Shown here: one piece after another, positions 18,501 to 27,273 of the stretch
How positions within the stretch are numbered: the stretch's first letter is position 1
Layout of the letters: each line of letters starts with the position of its first letter
Assembly: GCA_963732585.1 (NCBI GenBank)
Contig: CAVSZY010000005.1
Span: forward strand, 248,001 to 312,000
Reading direction: 5' to 3'
Length of the DNA stretch: 64,000 nucleotides
DNA from: WLMZ01 sp963732585
GTDB taxonomy: Bacteria; Actinomycetota; Acidimicrobiia; Acidimicrobiales; Ilumatobacteraceae
Made by a program: the position numbers and the translations under genes
The notes under the pieces: model-generated
The model's database searches: none
What the model was told of the DNA's origin: nothing
Seen by the model: the letters and a program-made list of their open reading frames with translations, nothing else

Positions 18501-20728
18501 GTGCTGCGGTGCCTGGCGATTGGACGTTGACGGCGACCGGGTACGACGCTGCTTCCCCGGATGCGGGGACGTATGACCTGTCGGAGTCTGGTCCCGCCGG
18601 GTACACCCAGACCTCGTTGACCTGTTCAAACAGCATCGGCCAGGTGACCACGGCGACCCTCGGGCTGAACGAGGACGTGACCTGCACGTTCGTCAATAAC
18701 GACAACGCTCCGAGGTTGACGCTGGTCAAGCAGGTGATCACCGACAATGGTGGTACTGCGGTGGCGGCCGATTGGACGTTGAGCGCGGCCGGGTACGACG
18801 CTGCATCCCCGGATGCGGGGACGTATGACCTGTCGGAGTCTGGTCCCGCCGGTTACACGATGACGTCGTTGACCTGTGACAACAGCACCGGGCAGGTGAG
18901 CAAAGTGACTCTCGGTCTTGGTGAGAACGTGACCTGCACGTTCGTCAATGATGACATTGCGCCGAGACTGATCCTGCAAAAGGCGGTGGTCAACGACAAT
19001 GGCGGCACTGCGGCGCCTGGCGATTGGACGTTGACGGCGGCCGGGTACGACGCAGCCTCACCGGATGCGGGTACCTATGCCCTGTCCGAGTCGGTCGGCC
19101 CTGTCGGCTATGTGATGACGTCGCTGATCTGCTCTGACGATGTCGGCGTGGAAGTCAGCTCGGTCACCCTCAGCCTGGGCGAGACCACGACCTGTAGGTT
19201 CACAAACAACGACGTTGCTCCCGCGCTGACATTGGTCAAGACGGTTGTCAACGACAACGGTGGCACGGCGTTGCCGGCGGCGTGGACGTTGACGGCGGCC
19301 GGGTACGACCCTGCTTCCCCGGATGCGGGAACGTATGACCTGTCGGAGTCTGTCGGTCCTGCCGGGTACGCGATGACCTCGCTGACCTGTTCGAACAGCA
19401 CAGGCCAGGTGACCTCGGTGACGCTCGGGCTCGGCGAGAACGTGACCTGTACGTTCGTCAACGACGACATTGCTCCGAGCTTGAGGTTGATCAAGTCGGT
19501 AGTCAACGACAACGGTGGCAAGGCTGTGGCTGGCGATTGGACGTTGACGGCGGCCGGGTACGACGCCACGTCACCGGATGCTGGCACCTACAACCTGTCG
19601 GAATCGGTCGGCCCTGCCGGGTACACGATGACCTCGCTGACCTGTTCGAACGGCACCGGCCAGGTGACCTCGGTGACCCTCGCACTCGGCGAGGGCGTGA
19701 CTTGCATCTTCGTCAACAACGATAATGCTCCCTCGCTGACCCTGGTCAAGACGGTGATCAACGACAACGGTGGCACGGCGCTGCCGACGGCGTGGACCTT
19801 GACGGCAGCCGGCTACGACGCCGCTTCCCCGGATGCCGGCACCTACAACCTGTCGGAGTCGGGTGGCCCTGCCGGGTACACGATGACCTCGCTGACCTGT
19901 GACAACAGCACCGGCCAGGTGACCTCGGTGACCCTCGCACTCGGTGAGAACGTGACCTGCACCTTCGTCAACGACGATCAGAACAAGCTGACGCTGGTCA
20001 AGTTCTACGACGCCAACCTCAATGGTGTCCAAGACGCTGGTGAGCCCGGCATCGTCGGCTGGCAGATCCGTGTCGGCACGCAGAGCGTGACAACCGGTGC
20101 GGGTGGATCGGCCGATGTCTGGTTGTCCAGTGGCAGCTACACGGCGACCGAGGGCTCCGCCTCCGGATGGGTAGCGACGACCGCTGTGTCGGTGCCGGTG
20201 ACGGTGCCGGGAGTGAGCACCGTCAAGTTCGGCAACGTCTGCCTCGGTGCTGGCGGAGGTCGCACGCTGGGCTTCTGGTCGAACAGGAACGGCCAGGCCA
20301 TGGTCGGCCCGGCCGACCTGGCGATGCTGTCGGCATTGAATCTGGTCAACACCAACGGCACGCCGTTTGATCCAGCCGACTACAGGGCATTGCGCACGTG
20401 GCTGCTGGGCGGCACGGCAACGAACATGGCCTACATGTTGTCGGTGCAGATGGCGGCGATGCAGCTGAACGTGTTCAACGGATTGGTGAGCTCGACCTCG
20501 CTGGTCTATGCGCCCGGCGTACCGGGGGCGAACTCGGCTGGCTTTATCTCGATCAGCGACCTGCTCGCTGCTGCCAACGCGGCGCTGGCGGCCGACGGGT
20601 TGACGCGCTCGGGCGACGCTAACCGGGCGTTGCAAGAAGCGCTGAAGACGGCGATCGACCAGGCCAACAACAACCGCAACTTCCTGCAGTTGACGCCTTG
20701 TTCGACGCCGACAACGTTCAGGTTCTAA
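15514..20728 (+). pseudogene. Giant secreted surface protein with 14 repeats, interrupted by a one-base frameshift
   Basis: It begins with a basic N-terminus and a hydrophobic signal segment, followed by a unique domain of about 240 residues. Fourteen Ig/prealbumin-like repeats of about 84 residues (252 bp) follow, each with LTLVK, NDNGGTA, DWTL, PAGYT, SLTCSN and TCTFVNDD blocks. The C-terminal part has a TLVKFYDANLNG element and a TLGFWSNRNG domain. Repeats 2 and 8 (AHLKLIKVV) form a variant class. One extra G at 17503 shifts frame: the first part stops at 17661, and the second is open to 20728. Removing that base gives one reading of 1,737 residues. No LPXTG anchor is seen. Likely a secreted or surface adhesin-like protein. 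Sequencing error and phase variation are both possible. Confidence 0.82.
16340..19980 (+). repeat. Fourteen tandem approx. 252-bp coding repeats
   Basis: The units encode the LTLVK...TCTFVNDD domains. Neighbouring units share long identical DNA stretches, for example the GACCTCGTTGACCTGTTCG block in units around 17040-18620. The first unit (from 16340) is the most diverged. High DNA identity makes slippage, unit gain or loss, and assembly error likely. Confidence 0.85.
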
Positions 20729-20755
20729 GCGAAATCCAACACCGAGCTCGCGAAG

Positions 20756-20784
20756 GATGGGGTGGCCGTGACGGCCACCCCATC
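20756..20784. terminator. Strong bidirectional hairpin terminator
   Basis: A 14-bp perfect inverted repeat, left arm 20756-20769 and right arm 20771-20784, with a one-base centre (so a 3-5 nt loop in practice). It lies 27 nt after the giant gene stop and downstream of the convergent ABC permease gene. There is no T tract, as is common in GC-rich actinobacteria. Confidence 0.8.
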
Positions 20785-20874
20785 GTCGCGCTGTCGAGCA
20801 TCGTCCCACCGCCCTCCTCACAGCCTTGCGGGACCCCATGTGCGCGTGATCATCAGTCGTGACGCCCTCATCCT

Positions 20875-23325
20875 TCAGGCCAGCAATTCGACGCGGCGGC
20901 GGCTGCGTTGCAAGGGGCCGAACACCGCGGCAGCGACCAGCGGGAGTCCGACAACGAATGCGGCAACGAGCAACCAGGGGATAGTGGTAGGGGAATCGCT
21001 GACCTCGCGCCACACGATGACCGCCAGGCCAATGCCAAGCGGGGCAGCGATGGCCGTCGCCGTGGCACACATCACCCAGACCTCCGCTGCGGTCACCCGT
21101 CGACGTGTGGCGGGTGCTGCTCCGAGCGACTGCAGCAGACGGTCTTCGTCGCGTTGTTCGATCTTGTTCAGCGACACGCCGAATCCGAGTGCGAGCATTG
21201 CCAACAACCCGGCGATGACCGTCGCGCCGTACATCAGGTAGGTGTTGACGAGGTCTTCTTCGGCTCCGACTTGCACGAACATCATCGGTAGCCGTTCGAC
21301 GTCGGTTTCCGTCAAGACCCGGTCGAGTCGGGCGGCCTCGTTGAGCTTGTCGCCCTCGGCCCGGAGCTGTCGAAGCTGGCCGTTCGACACTGCGTTCTCC
21401 GCACTGAGGTAGATCTCCTGTTGGACATCGTCGCGAGTTACACCAAATTCAGCGAGGAGATCGATCGGCACGTAGAGAATGCGTGGCACCTGCGTGTCAT
21501 CCAAGGACTCCTTGGAATTGGAGGCTCTGACGACCGGTACCGTCGACGTGCGGATGGTGCTCGAATCCCGCTCGGGCAACTGCAGAGTCGCTGACTGGCC
21601 GATTACCGAGTCGGTTGCAACCGCTCTGCCGGCATTCAATTCGTCGATGTCCCGCTCGCTCAAACCCATCGAACTCACCGTTGGATCAACGATCTGTACC
21701 CACAGCTCGGGCATCTCGGCCACCGACAGTCCATATCCGCCAAACACGCCGTACCCCGTGAGCCGCTCCGTGGGAAAGAGGATGGTGCTCGACCTCGTCG
21801 TTGGTCCGAGAACGCGCTTGATCAGCGCGACATGATCAGCTAAGTCTGCTGACAACGGTGCCCGCAGACTGACCCCCGCCTCGTGTGACGCCGAGTCCAA
21901 TGCACCTGCTCGTTCCGTGTTGCTCACGACAGCGGTCAGGATCGCTGCGGCACATGTTGCCGCGATCACGGCCACCAGCGGTCCCGTTCGCGCCCGATGC
22001 CTGGCGATCGAGCGCCCGGCAAGGCGCACTACTCCGCCGCTGCGAGCAAGCGTTGTCCCGATCACGGCAACAATCCACGGGCCGCATATTGCAAGTCCAA
22101 CGATGATGCAACCGACGCCGATCAACAGTTGGGTAGTCCCCCGGTCACTGTTGTCGCTGAACCGATCCGTTCCACCGACGAACATCGCTACACCGACGCC
22201 AAGGGTGGCAAGGCCGACTGTTGGGGTGCTCCAATGAGGTGACGGAAGTGGGCGACGTCCAGCCAGTGCCGCCAGCACCGGTGTGCGTGACACGGCGCGA
22301 GCCGGCAGCCACGCCGCAAAGGTGCCAGCGGCGATCACCGACGCAAATGAGACGGCGAGGTCAAGCGCGTTGACGTCGACGCTGCGGCCCGACCACAGCT
22401 CTCGTCGCAGCCATTCCTCGGCCAAGACCCATGCGCCAGCGGCGAGAGCAACGCCGAGGGCGATGCCGAACGCGGCCGTGATCGAGCCCTGCAAGGCAAA
22501 CGCCCGCCGGATGACGACGGGATCGCCGCCATTGGCGGCAATCAAGCCAACCTCGCGCAGTTGACGGCGAGCGCCGCTGGCGAAGGCCGCCGAGATCAGC
22601 AGGGCCAACAGCATAAGGACGACGATCGAACCGAGTTGAACCAAGGCACGTGCCGTTGGCTCGAGTTGGCCCGTCCACACATCATCGCGTGTGGTGATCG
22701 AGTTGAACTCGGTGAATTCATTCGTCATCGCGGCTGGATCGAACGTCGCCGAGTAGTGCCAAAACCAACTCCGCACGCCAACATCCACCTCCGAATCGAA
22801 GATGATGCTCTCATTGTTGAACGACCGATTGTCGCGAGCGATCCCCGTGATGGTGAAAGCCTCTTGCTCCGCACCTATGGTCACGGTCTCGCCGACGCCG
22901 ATCTTCCAACGCCGGGCGAAGGCCTCGGTGACCATCACCTGCTCAGCTGCTGAGGGGGCCGTGCCGGAGCGAAGTTCATACTTGCCGGTCAGCAGAGGGT
23001 GCAAGACGTCGCCTGCCAGGAACGCGACGACGAGCGGCCGCTCAACGTCGTTGCGCTGAAGAACCGCCTCGCCTTGGTCGATCGCCACCATTGCCGCCGA
23101 TGCCGGGGGAGCGGGCAGCGGCCCCGAAATCGCCATCGTGGCGCGACCCATTTCCAGGCGGGCTGCATCAGCCCGGTCGAGCTGATCGGTTGCCAGGGCG
23201 ACGTTGAGGGCGATGATCAGCACCGTGGGGATGCAGATCAACACGGCGATCAAAGCCGTGCGGAGCGGCCTGCGGCGCACGTCACGCCACGCAAGCCGAG
23301 CGAGAGGTCGAGCGACGGAGATCAC
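20875..23325 (-). CDS. FtsX/MacB-type ABC transporter permease
   Basis: 816 residues with an N-terminal anchor (ALIAVLICIPTVLIIAL), a periplasmic-type extracellular region, a first FtsX domain (three membrane segments, about 230-360), further segments near 370-480 and a C-terminal FtsX domain (about 690-800). This is the double-FtsX plan of lipid, lipoprotein or peptide exporters. The GTG start at 23325 overlaps the ATPase stop (GTGA). It forms an operon padR-ATPase-permease, so expression is probably controlled by the PadR protein. The substrate is unknown. Confidence 0.9.
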   Translation of the reverse strand: MISVARPLARLAWRDVRRRPLRTALIAVLICIPTVLIIALNVALATDQLDRADAARLEMGRATMAISGPLPAPPASAAMVAIDQGEAVLQRNDVERPLVVAFLAGDVLHPLLTGKYELRSGTAPSAAEQVMVTEAFARRWKIGVGETVTIGAEQEAFTITGIARDNRSFNNESIIFDSEVDVGVRSWFWHYSATFDPAAMTNEFTEFNSITTRDDVWTGQLEPTARALVQLGSIVVLMLLALLISAAFASGARRQLREVGLIAANGGDPVVIRRAFALQGSITAAFGIALGVALAAGAWVLAEEWLRRELWSGRSVDVNALDLAVSFASVIAAGTFAAWLPARAVSRTPVLAALAGRRPLPSPHWSTPTVGLATLGVGVAMFVGGTDRFSDNSDRGTTQLLIGVGCIIVGLAICGPWIVAVIGTTLARSGGVVRLAGRSIARHRARTGPLVAVIAATCAAAILTAVVSNTERAGALDSASHEAGVSLRAPLSADLADHVALIKRVLGPTTRSSTILFPTERLTGYGVFGGYGLSVAEMPELWVQIVDPTVSSMGLSERDIDELNAGRAVATDSVIGQSATLQLPERDSSTIRTSTVPVVRASNSKESLDDTQVPRILYVPIDLLAEFGVTRDDVQQEIYLSAENAVSNGQLRQLRAEGDKLNEAARLDRVLTETDVERLPMMFVQVGAEEDLVNTYLMYGATVIAGLLAMLALGFGVSLNKIEQRDEDRLLQSLGAAPATRRRVTAAEVWVMCATATAIAAPLGIGLAVIVWREVSDSPTTIPWLLVAAFVVGLPLVAAAVFGPLQRSRRRVELLA

Positions 23326-24032
23326 ACCGCCTCCAGAATGATCCGGTCGCTGCCGTTGACGATGTGACCATCGCGGAGGTGGATAACCCGGTCGGCAAAC
23401 GATGCAAAACGGGGTTCATGGGTCACCAAGACGACGGTCTTGCCCTTCTCGCACTGCCGGGCGAGAAGCTCCATAATCGCTTCACCGTTGGTCGTGTCGA
23501 GAGCGCCCGTCGGCTCGTCGGCGAGGATCAGTTGTCGCTGGCCGACAAGGGCACGAGCGATCGCAACTCGTTGTTGCTCGCCGCCAGACAAAGCGTCGGG
23601 ATAGGCAGCGGCGGCGTCGGCCAAGCCGACCGCGTCGAGCGCTTCAGCGGCGTGCGAGCGTGCCTCACGGGTGGCGATGCCGTCCAACTCCAACGGCAAC
23701 ATCACGTTCTCGCTGGCGGTCAACGTCGGCAACAGGTTGAGCCGCTGGAAGACATAGCCGACGTGGCGTCGACGAACCTCGGCCAACTCGCTGACACTCA
23801 TTCTCGCCAGGCTGCGCCCGAGTACCGTCACCTCGCCCGATGTTGGGATGTCGAGGCCGCCAGCGAGGTTGAGCACCGATGATTTGCCGCTGCCGCTTGG
23901 CCCCATGATCGCGACGAACTCCCCGGATGCGACGGCGAGATCGAGCTGATCGATCGCCGTCACCGTCCTGGTCCCGTCGATGAATGTGCGCGTGACGTTG
24001 TTGAATTCGCAGATGTTCCGAGGTGAACTCAT
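23322..24032 (-). CDS. ABC transporter ATP-binding protein (MacB/LolD type)
   Basis: 236 residues from the ATG at 24032 (MSSPRNICEFNNV). Walker A is GPSGSGKSS, the Q-loop region FQRLNLLP, signature LSGGEQQRVAIARAL, Walker B LILADEPTGALD and H-loop VTHEPRF. It energises the FtsX-type permease encoded next. Its start overlaps the PadR stop (ATGA) and its stop overlaps the permease start (GTGA), giving a tightly coupled three-gene operon. A longer frame to 24353 lies inside the PadR gene and is not real. Confidence 0.94.
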   Translation of the reverse strand: MSSPRNICEFNNVTRTFIDGTRTVTAIDQLDLAVASGEFVAIMGPSGSGKSSVLNLAGGLDIPTSGEVTVLGRSLARMSVSELAEVRRRHVGYVFQRLNLLPTLTASENVMLPLELDGIATREARSHAAEALDAVGLADAAAAYPDALSGGEQQRVAIARALVGQRQLILADEPTGALDTTNGEAIMELLARQCEKGKTVVLVTHEPRFASFADRVIHLRDGHIVNGSDRIILEAV

Positions 24033-24586
24033 CGTGTGGCCTTCCGGTTGGTGGAGGAATTGAGGTGACGTTGATCGCAGAGGTCGAGCCAGCGCAGTTC
24101 GCTCTCGGCGCGGGTGATCAGTGCGTCGAAGAGCATCGCCGCCCCAAGGTCGTCGATCGTCGTGACATCTGTTTCGACTGCGGCGAGCGCCTTGCGTTGC
24201 GAGCGTCGGTGTTCCTGCAATGCTTCGGTCAGCGCTCGGCGCTGGACGTCGATCACCTGGGTGACGTTGACGCCTTCGGTGTACAGGGCAACGAGCACCT
24301 TGATCACCGTGCCTTCGCGCTGTGGTTGCTGGCTGGGGCCGCTGCTGAACCAATCGACGAGTTCCTCGCGCCCTGCGGCCGTGATCGCGAACACCCGGCG
24401 ATCATTGTCGACGTTGGGCACCTCGACGACCAGGCCATCGCGATGCAACCGATCGAGGGTGGTATAGACCTGGCCGACGTTCAGCGGCCACACGCCAGCG
24501 GTGGCCGACTCGAACTCGGCGCGCAACTGGTAACCGTGTTTCGGGCCCTCGGCAAGAAGCGCTAGCAATCCTTCTCGAACACTCAT
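24029..24586 (-). CDS. PadR-family transcriptional repressor
   Basis: 185 residues with an N-terminal winged helix (LLALLAEGPKHGYQLR, then VGQVYTTLDRLHRDGLV) and a C-terminal helical dimerisation domain. PadR proteins repress adjacent drug-efflux or stress genes until a ligand binds. Here it is the first gene of an operon with an ABC exporter. No Shine-Dalgarno is seen, since the start codon directly abuts the palindromic operator, so translation may be leaderless. Autoregulation is inferred. Confidence 0.93.
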   Translation of the reverse strand: MSVREGLLALLAEGPKHGYQLRAEFESATAGVWPLNVGQVYTTLDRLHRDGLVVEVPNVDNDRRVFAITAAGREELVDWFSSGPSQQPQREGTVIKVLVALYTEGVNVTQVIDVQRRALTEALQEHRRSQRKALAAVETDVTTIDDLGAAMLFDALITRAESELRWLDLCDQRHLNSSTNRKATR

Positions 24587-24616
24587 AGATACTCAGTATC
24601 TACATACTTGGTATCT
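24587..24616 (-). promoter_or_regulatory. Tandem palindromic PadR operator
   Basis: 24587-24601 is AGATACTCAGTATCT, a perfect 7+1+7 palindrome. 24602-24616 is ACATACTTGGTATCT, matching it at 12 of 15 positions. The two abut exactly, giving a 15-bp period, and touch the padR start codon. ATAC-centred palindromes are typical of PadR sites. Confidence 0.75.
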
Positions 24617-24744
24617 AATGTCAACTCACCTTCGTAATCGTGCGCGAAATTGCGCCCGGCGCGCAGCAGCGCACTATTACGCGCACGGGGTTGGTGACGG
24701 TAGTGTCTGGCAGAGTGACATGACCGACCTTGGGGGTTCGACAG

Positions 24745-25857
24745 GTGAAGACGAAAGCAGCAGTGCTCTGGGAGCGCAATGCGCCGTGGGTGATCGAAGA
24801 GATCGATCTCGACCCACCGAAGCCCGGCGAAGTGCTGGTCAAGATGGCCGCCAGCGGCATGTGCCATAGCGATGAGCACCTGGTCACCGGCGACATCCCC
24901 TTCCCTTTGCCGATGATCGGGGGCCACGAAGGCGCCGGTGTCGTCCTCGAAGTAGGTGCAGGCGTCACTCGGGTGAGCCCCGGAGATCACGTCGTGTTTT
25001 CGTTCTTGCCGTGCTGCGGCAGCTGCCCCAGCTGCGTTACCGGTCACTCCAATCTCTGCGACCTCGGTGCCTACCTCGGTTCGTGCAAACAGATCAGTGA
25101 TGGCACGTCGCGCCATCACATCAACGGCGAAGACATCGGGCTGATGTGTCTGCTCGGCACCTTCGCCGAGCACACCGTGGTCAACGAGTCGAGCTGCGTG
25201 AAGATCGACCAGTCGGTGCCGCTCGATCTGGCCTGTTTGCTCGGCTGCGGTGTGGTCACCGGGTGGGGCAGCAGCGTCTACGCCGCGCAGGTCACGCCTG
25301 GCGACATCGTCGCCGTGGTCGGCGCCGGCGGTATCGGCATGAACGCCATTCAGGGTGCGCGCCTCGCCGGGGCGAAAATGATCGTCGCTATCGACCCCGT
25401 CGAATCCAAGCGTCAGCGGGCGATCGGCTTCGGGGCCACGCACACCGCGTCCAGCATCGAGGAAGCGATGCCGCTCGTCGCCGAGATCTCCTGGGGCACG
25501 ATGGCCAACAAGGTGATCATGACGATGGGCGTCGGCGATGGTTCGCTGGTCGACTCGGCGGTCAACCTGGCGGCCAAGCGCGGCAAGATCGTCGTCACCA
25601 ACATCCACCCCTTACTGGATTTCGACGTCAAGCTCAACCTGCAGATGCTGACCCTCTTGGAAAAGCAACTGATCGGCTCGGTCTTCGGTTCGGCCAACGC
25701 CCGCGTCGACATCCCCAAGCTGATCGACCTCAACCGCAACGGCCAGATCGATCTCGCTGGGTTGGTCACCAACCGCTATCCCCTGGAAGGGATCAACCAG
25801 GGCTACGAGGACATGCGCAACGGAACAAACATCCGTGGGGTGCTGGTCTTCGACTAG
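24745..25857 (+). CDS. NDMA-dependent (mycofactocin-type) zinc alcohol dehydrogenase
   Basis: 370 residues from the GTG at 24745 (VKTKAAVLWE), 8 nt after a GGGGG; a TTG at 24730 is less likely. Medium-chain dehydrogenase features: catalytic Zn ligand in GMCHSDEH, GGHEGAG, a structural Zn set CCGSCPSC...LC, and the nucleotide fold GAGGIGMNAIQG. The sequence reads like the NDMA-dependent alcohol dehydrogenase family, in which NAD stays bound and is recycled through mycofactocin (family knowledge). The mycofactocin genes are not in this window. It converges on an LCP gene, with only 3 nt between the two stop codons. Confidence 0.9.
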   Translation: MKTKAAVLWERNAPWVIEEIDLDPPKPGEVLVKMAASGMCHSDEHLVTGDIPFPLPMIGGHEGAGVVLEVGAGVTRVSPGDHVVFSFLPCCGSCPSCVTGHSNLCDLGAYLGSCKQISDGTSRHHINGEDIGLMCLLGTFAEHTVVNESSCVKIDQSVPLDLACLLGCGVVTGWGSSVYAAQVTPGDIVAVVGAGGIGMNAIQGARLAGAKMIVAIDPVESKRQRAIGFGATHTASSIEEAMPLVAEISWGTMANKVIMTMGVGDGSLVDSAVNLAAKRGKIVVTNIHPLLDFDVKLNLQMLTLLEKQLIGSVFGSANARVDIPKLIDLNRNGQIDLAGLVTNRYPLEGINQGYEDMRNGTNIRGVLVFD

Positions 25858-25860
25858 TCG

Positions 25861-27210
25861 CTAGTCGCACACCACCCCGGCTGGGGGGACGACACCTTTG
25901 GTGTTCTCGCTCGCCGAGGCGGCCGTGGTCGTCGGCGCTGCGGATGTGCTCGTTGCAGCCGTCGTCGCGGCAACGACGGTCTCCTCGGGCACCTCAGTGG
26001 CCGTCGGGGTCGTTCCTGCCACGCCGCCGGTGGCGGCAATCGTGGTTGCCGTCGTCGTGGTCGGGGCGATGGTCGTCGTTGGCGGATCGGTTGCCAAAGG
26101 CGTGGTCCCATCGCTGGTCAACTCCGGGGGCAGCGCCAGCGGCGCCTCTCCCCGGAAGATGGCCATCACCGCTTGCATATTGCGACCGGAAAGGCGCGGC
26201 ACAAGCACGTCGTTGTCATCGATCGTCTTCCGCTCGACCTCGATCTGGTAGCTCTGCAGCTGAGCAGGATCGAGGTTCTGGACGACCCCGGCGAACTCCA
26301 ACAACCGACCAAGCGTCAACTCCTGATCGACCACCACATAATCCTGGGCAGTGTTGATGATGCCGCGGGCGAACGACGGGCTGAAGGCCCCGGTGCTCAG
26401 CGCCTTGGACATCACCCGGCGAATGAAATCCTGTTGCCGGGAGATGCGCCCGAGGTCGGAGAACGGGTCCTCGGTCCATTCGTCGCTGGCTTGGTCGTAG
26501 GTTTCGTAGTGCCGACTGCGCACGTAGGCCAGTGCATGGTCGCCGGTGAAGTTGAAACACCCCGGTTGGGTGACGTTGAGGCCGGTGTGCGTGTCGCGGG
26601 CGGCGAGTTCGAAGGGCACCGACACGCCACCGACGGCGTCGACCAGCGTCTTGAAGGCACAAAAGTCGATCTGGACGAAGTGGTCGATGCCGATCCCGAA
26701 GTTCTCGAAGATGGTCTCGATCAGCTGCTGCGGGTTGTCTTTGGTGTAGGCGCTGTTGATCCGGCTCTCGGTCTGCGTGCCAGCGATCGGCACCCACAGA
26801 TCGTGTGGCAGCGAGAGGATCGCCGAGCGGCTCGACGCCGGATCGACGCGGATGATCATGATCGTGTCGCTGCGATCGCCAGCCTCTGCTCGGTCACCAA
26901 ACGCAGCTGCGAACGGCGAGGCCGGATCGATGCAGGCATTGTTGTCGGCGCCAGTGACGAGGAAGTTCTTGGCCTGTGGGTCAGCGTCAGGGAAGGTATC
27001 GTCGGTCGTCAAACCCTCCGGCAACTCGGCCTTGGCGAGATTGGTCAACGGCGCGATCTTGGCCTGACTGGTGACAACGTTTTGACCGACGACAAGACCA
27101 GCCGCGCCCGCGAAACAACCGACCGCCAGCAGCGAGTTGACCGCGAGGATCGAGCGCTGGAGGAACCCGCGCCGCGGCTTGGGTCGGGATCGAGGGGAAC
27201 GTCTGGGCAT
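25861..27210 (-). CDS. LytR-CpsA-Psr (LCP) family protein, copy 1
   Basis: 449 residues with a basic N-terminus, one membrane segment (about 20-45) and an extracellular LCP domain. Seen are DTIMIIRVDP, the Arg-rich SLPHDLWVPI, RINSAY, VDAVGGV and AYVRSRHYE. LCP enzymes transfer lipid-linked glycopolymers (wall teichoic acid, arabinogalactan) onto peptidoglycan. The C-terminal 80 residues are a low-complexity Thr/Ala tail. It lies downstream of a paralogue of the same length on the same strand, probably a tandem duplication. Confidence 0.92.
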   Translation of the reverse strand: MPRRSPRSRPKPRRGFLQRSILAVNSLLAVGCFAGAAGLVVGQNVVTSQAKIAPLTNLAKAELPEGLTTDDTFPDADPQAKNFLVTGADNNACIDPASPFAAAFGDRAEAGDRSDTIMIIRVDPASSRSAILSLPHDLWVPIAGTQTESRINSAYTKDNPQQLIETIFENFGIGIDHFVQIDFCAFKTLVDAVGGVSVPFELAARDTHTGLNVTQPGCFNFTGDHALAYVRSRHYETYDQASDEWTEDPFSDLGRISRQQDFIRRVMSKALSTGAFSPSFARGIINTAQDYVVVDQELTLGRLLEFAGVVQNLDPAQLQSYQIEVERKTIDDNDVLVPRLSGRNMQAVMAIFRGEAPLALPPELTSDGTTPLATDPPTTTIAPTTTTATTIAATGGVAGTTPTATEVPEETVVAATTAATSTSAAPTTTAASASENTKGVVPPAGVVCD

Positions 27211-27273
27211 TGCAGTTCGTAACGCTACTGTAAGAATTGCCGAAGGCGGGCGCAGGCGGGGCTGCGCTGGCCC

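Noticed and set aside
16340..19980. 252-bp repeats considered as a mobile or CRISPR-like array
   Set aside because: They are coding, in frame, and each makes a complete beta-domain.
19571..21070. A 499-codon open frame on the minus strand across the repeat gene end and terminator
   Set aside because: Antisense to coding repeats and crosses a strong terminator hairpin; Arg- and Gly-rich text with no domain.
23322..24353. A longer N-terminus for the ABC ATPase starting at 24353
   Set aside because: It runs through the PadR gene; the ATG at 24032 overlaps the PadR stop and begins the conserved domain.
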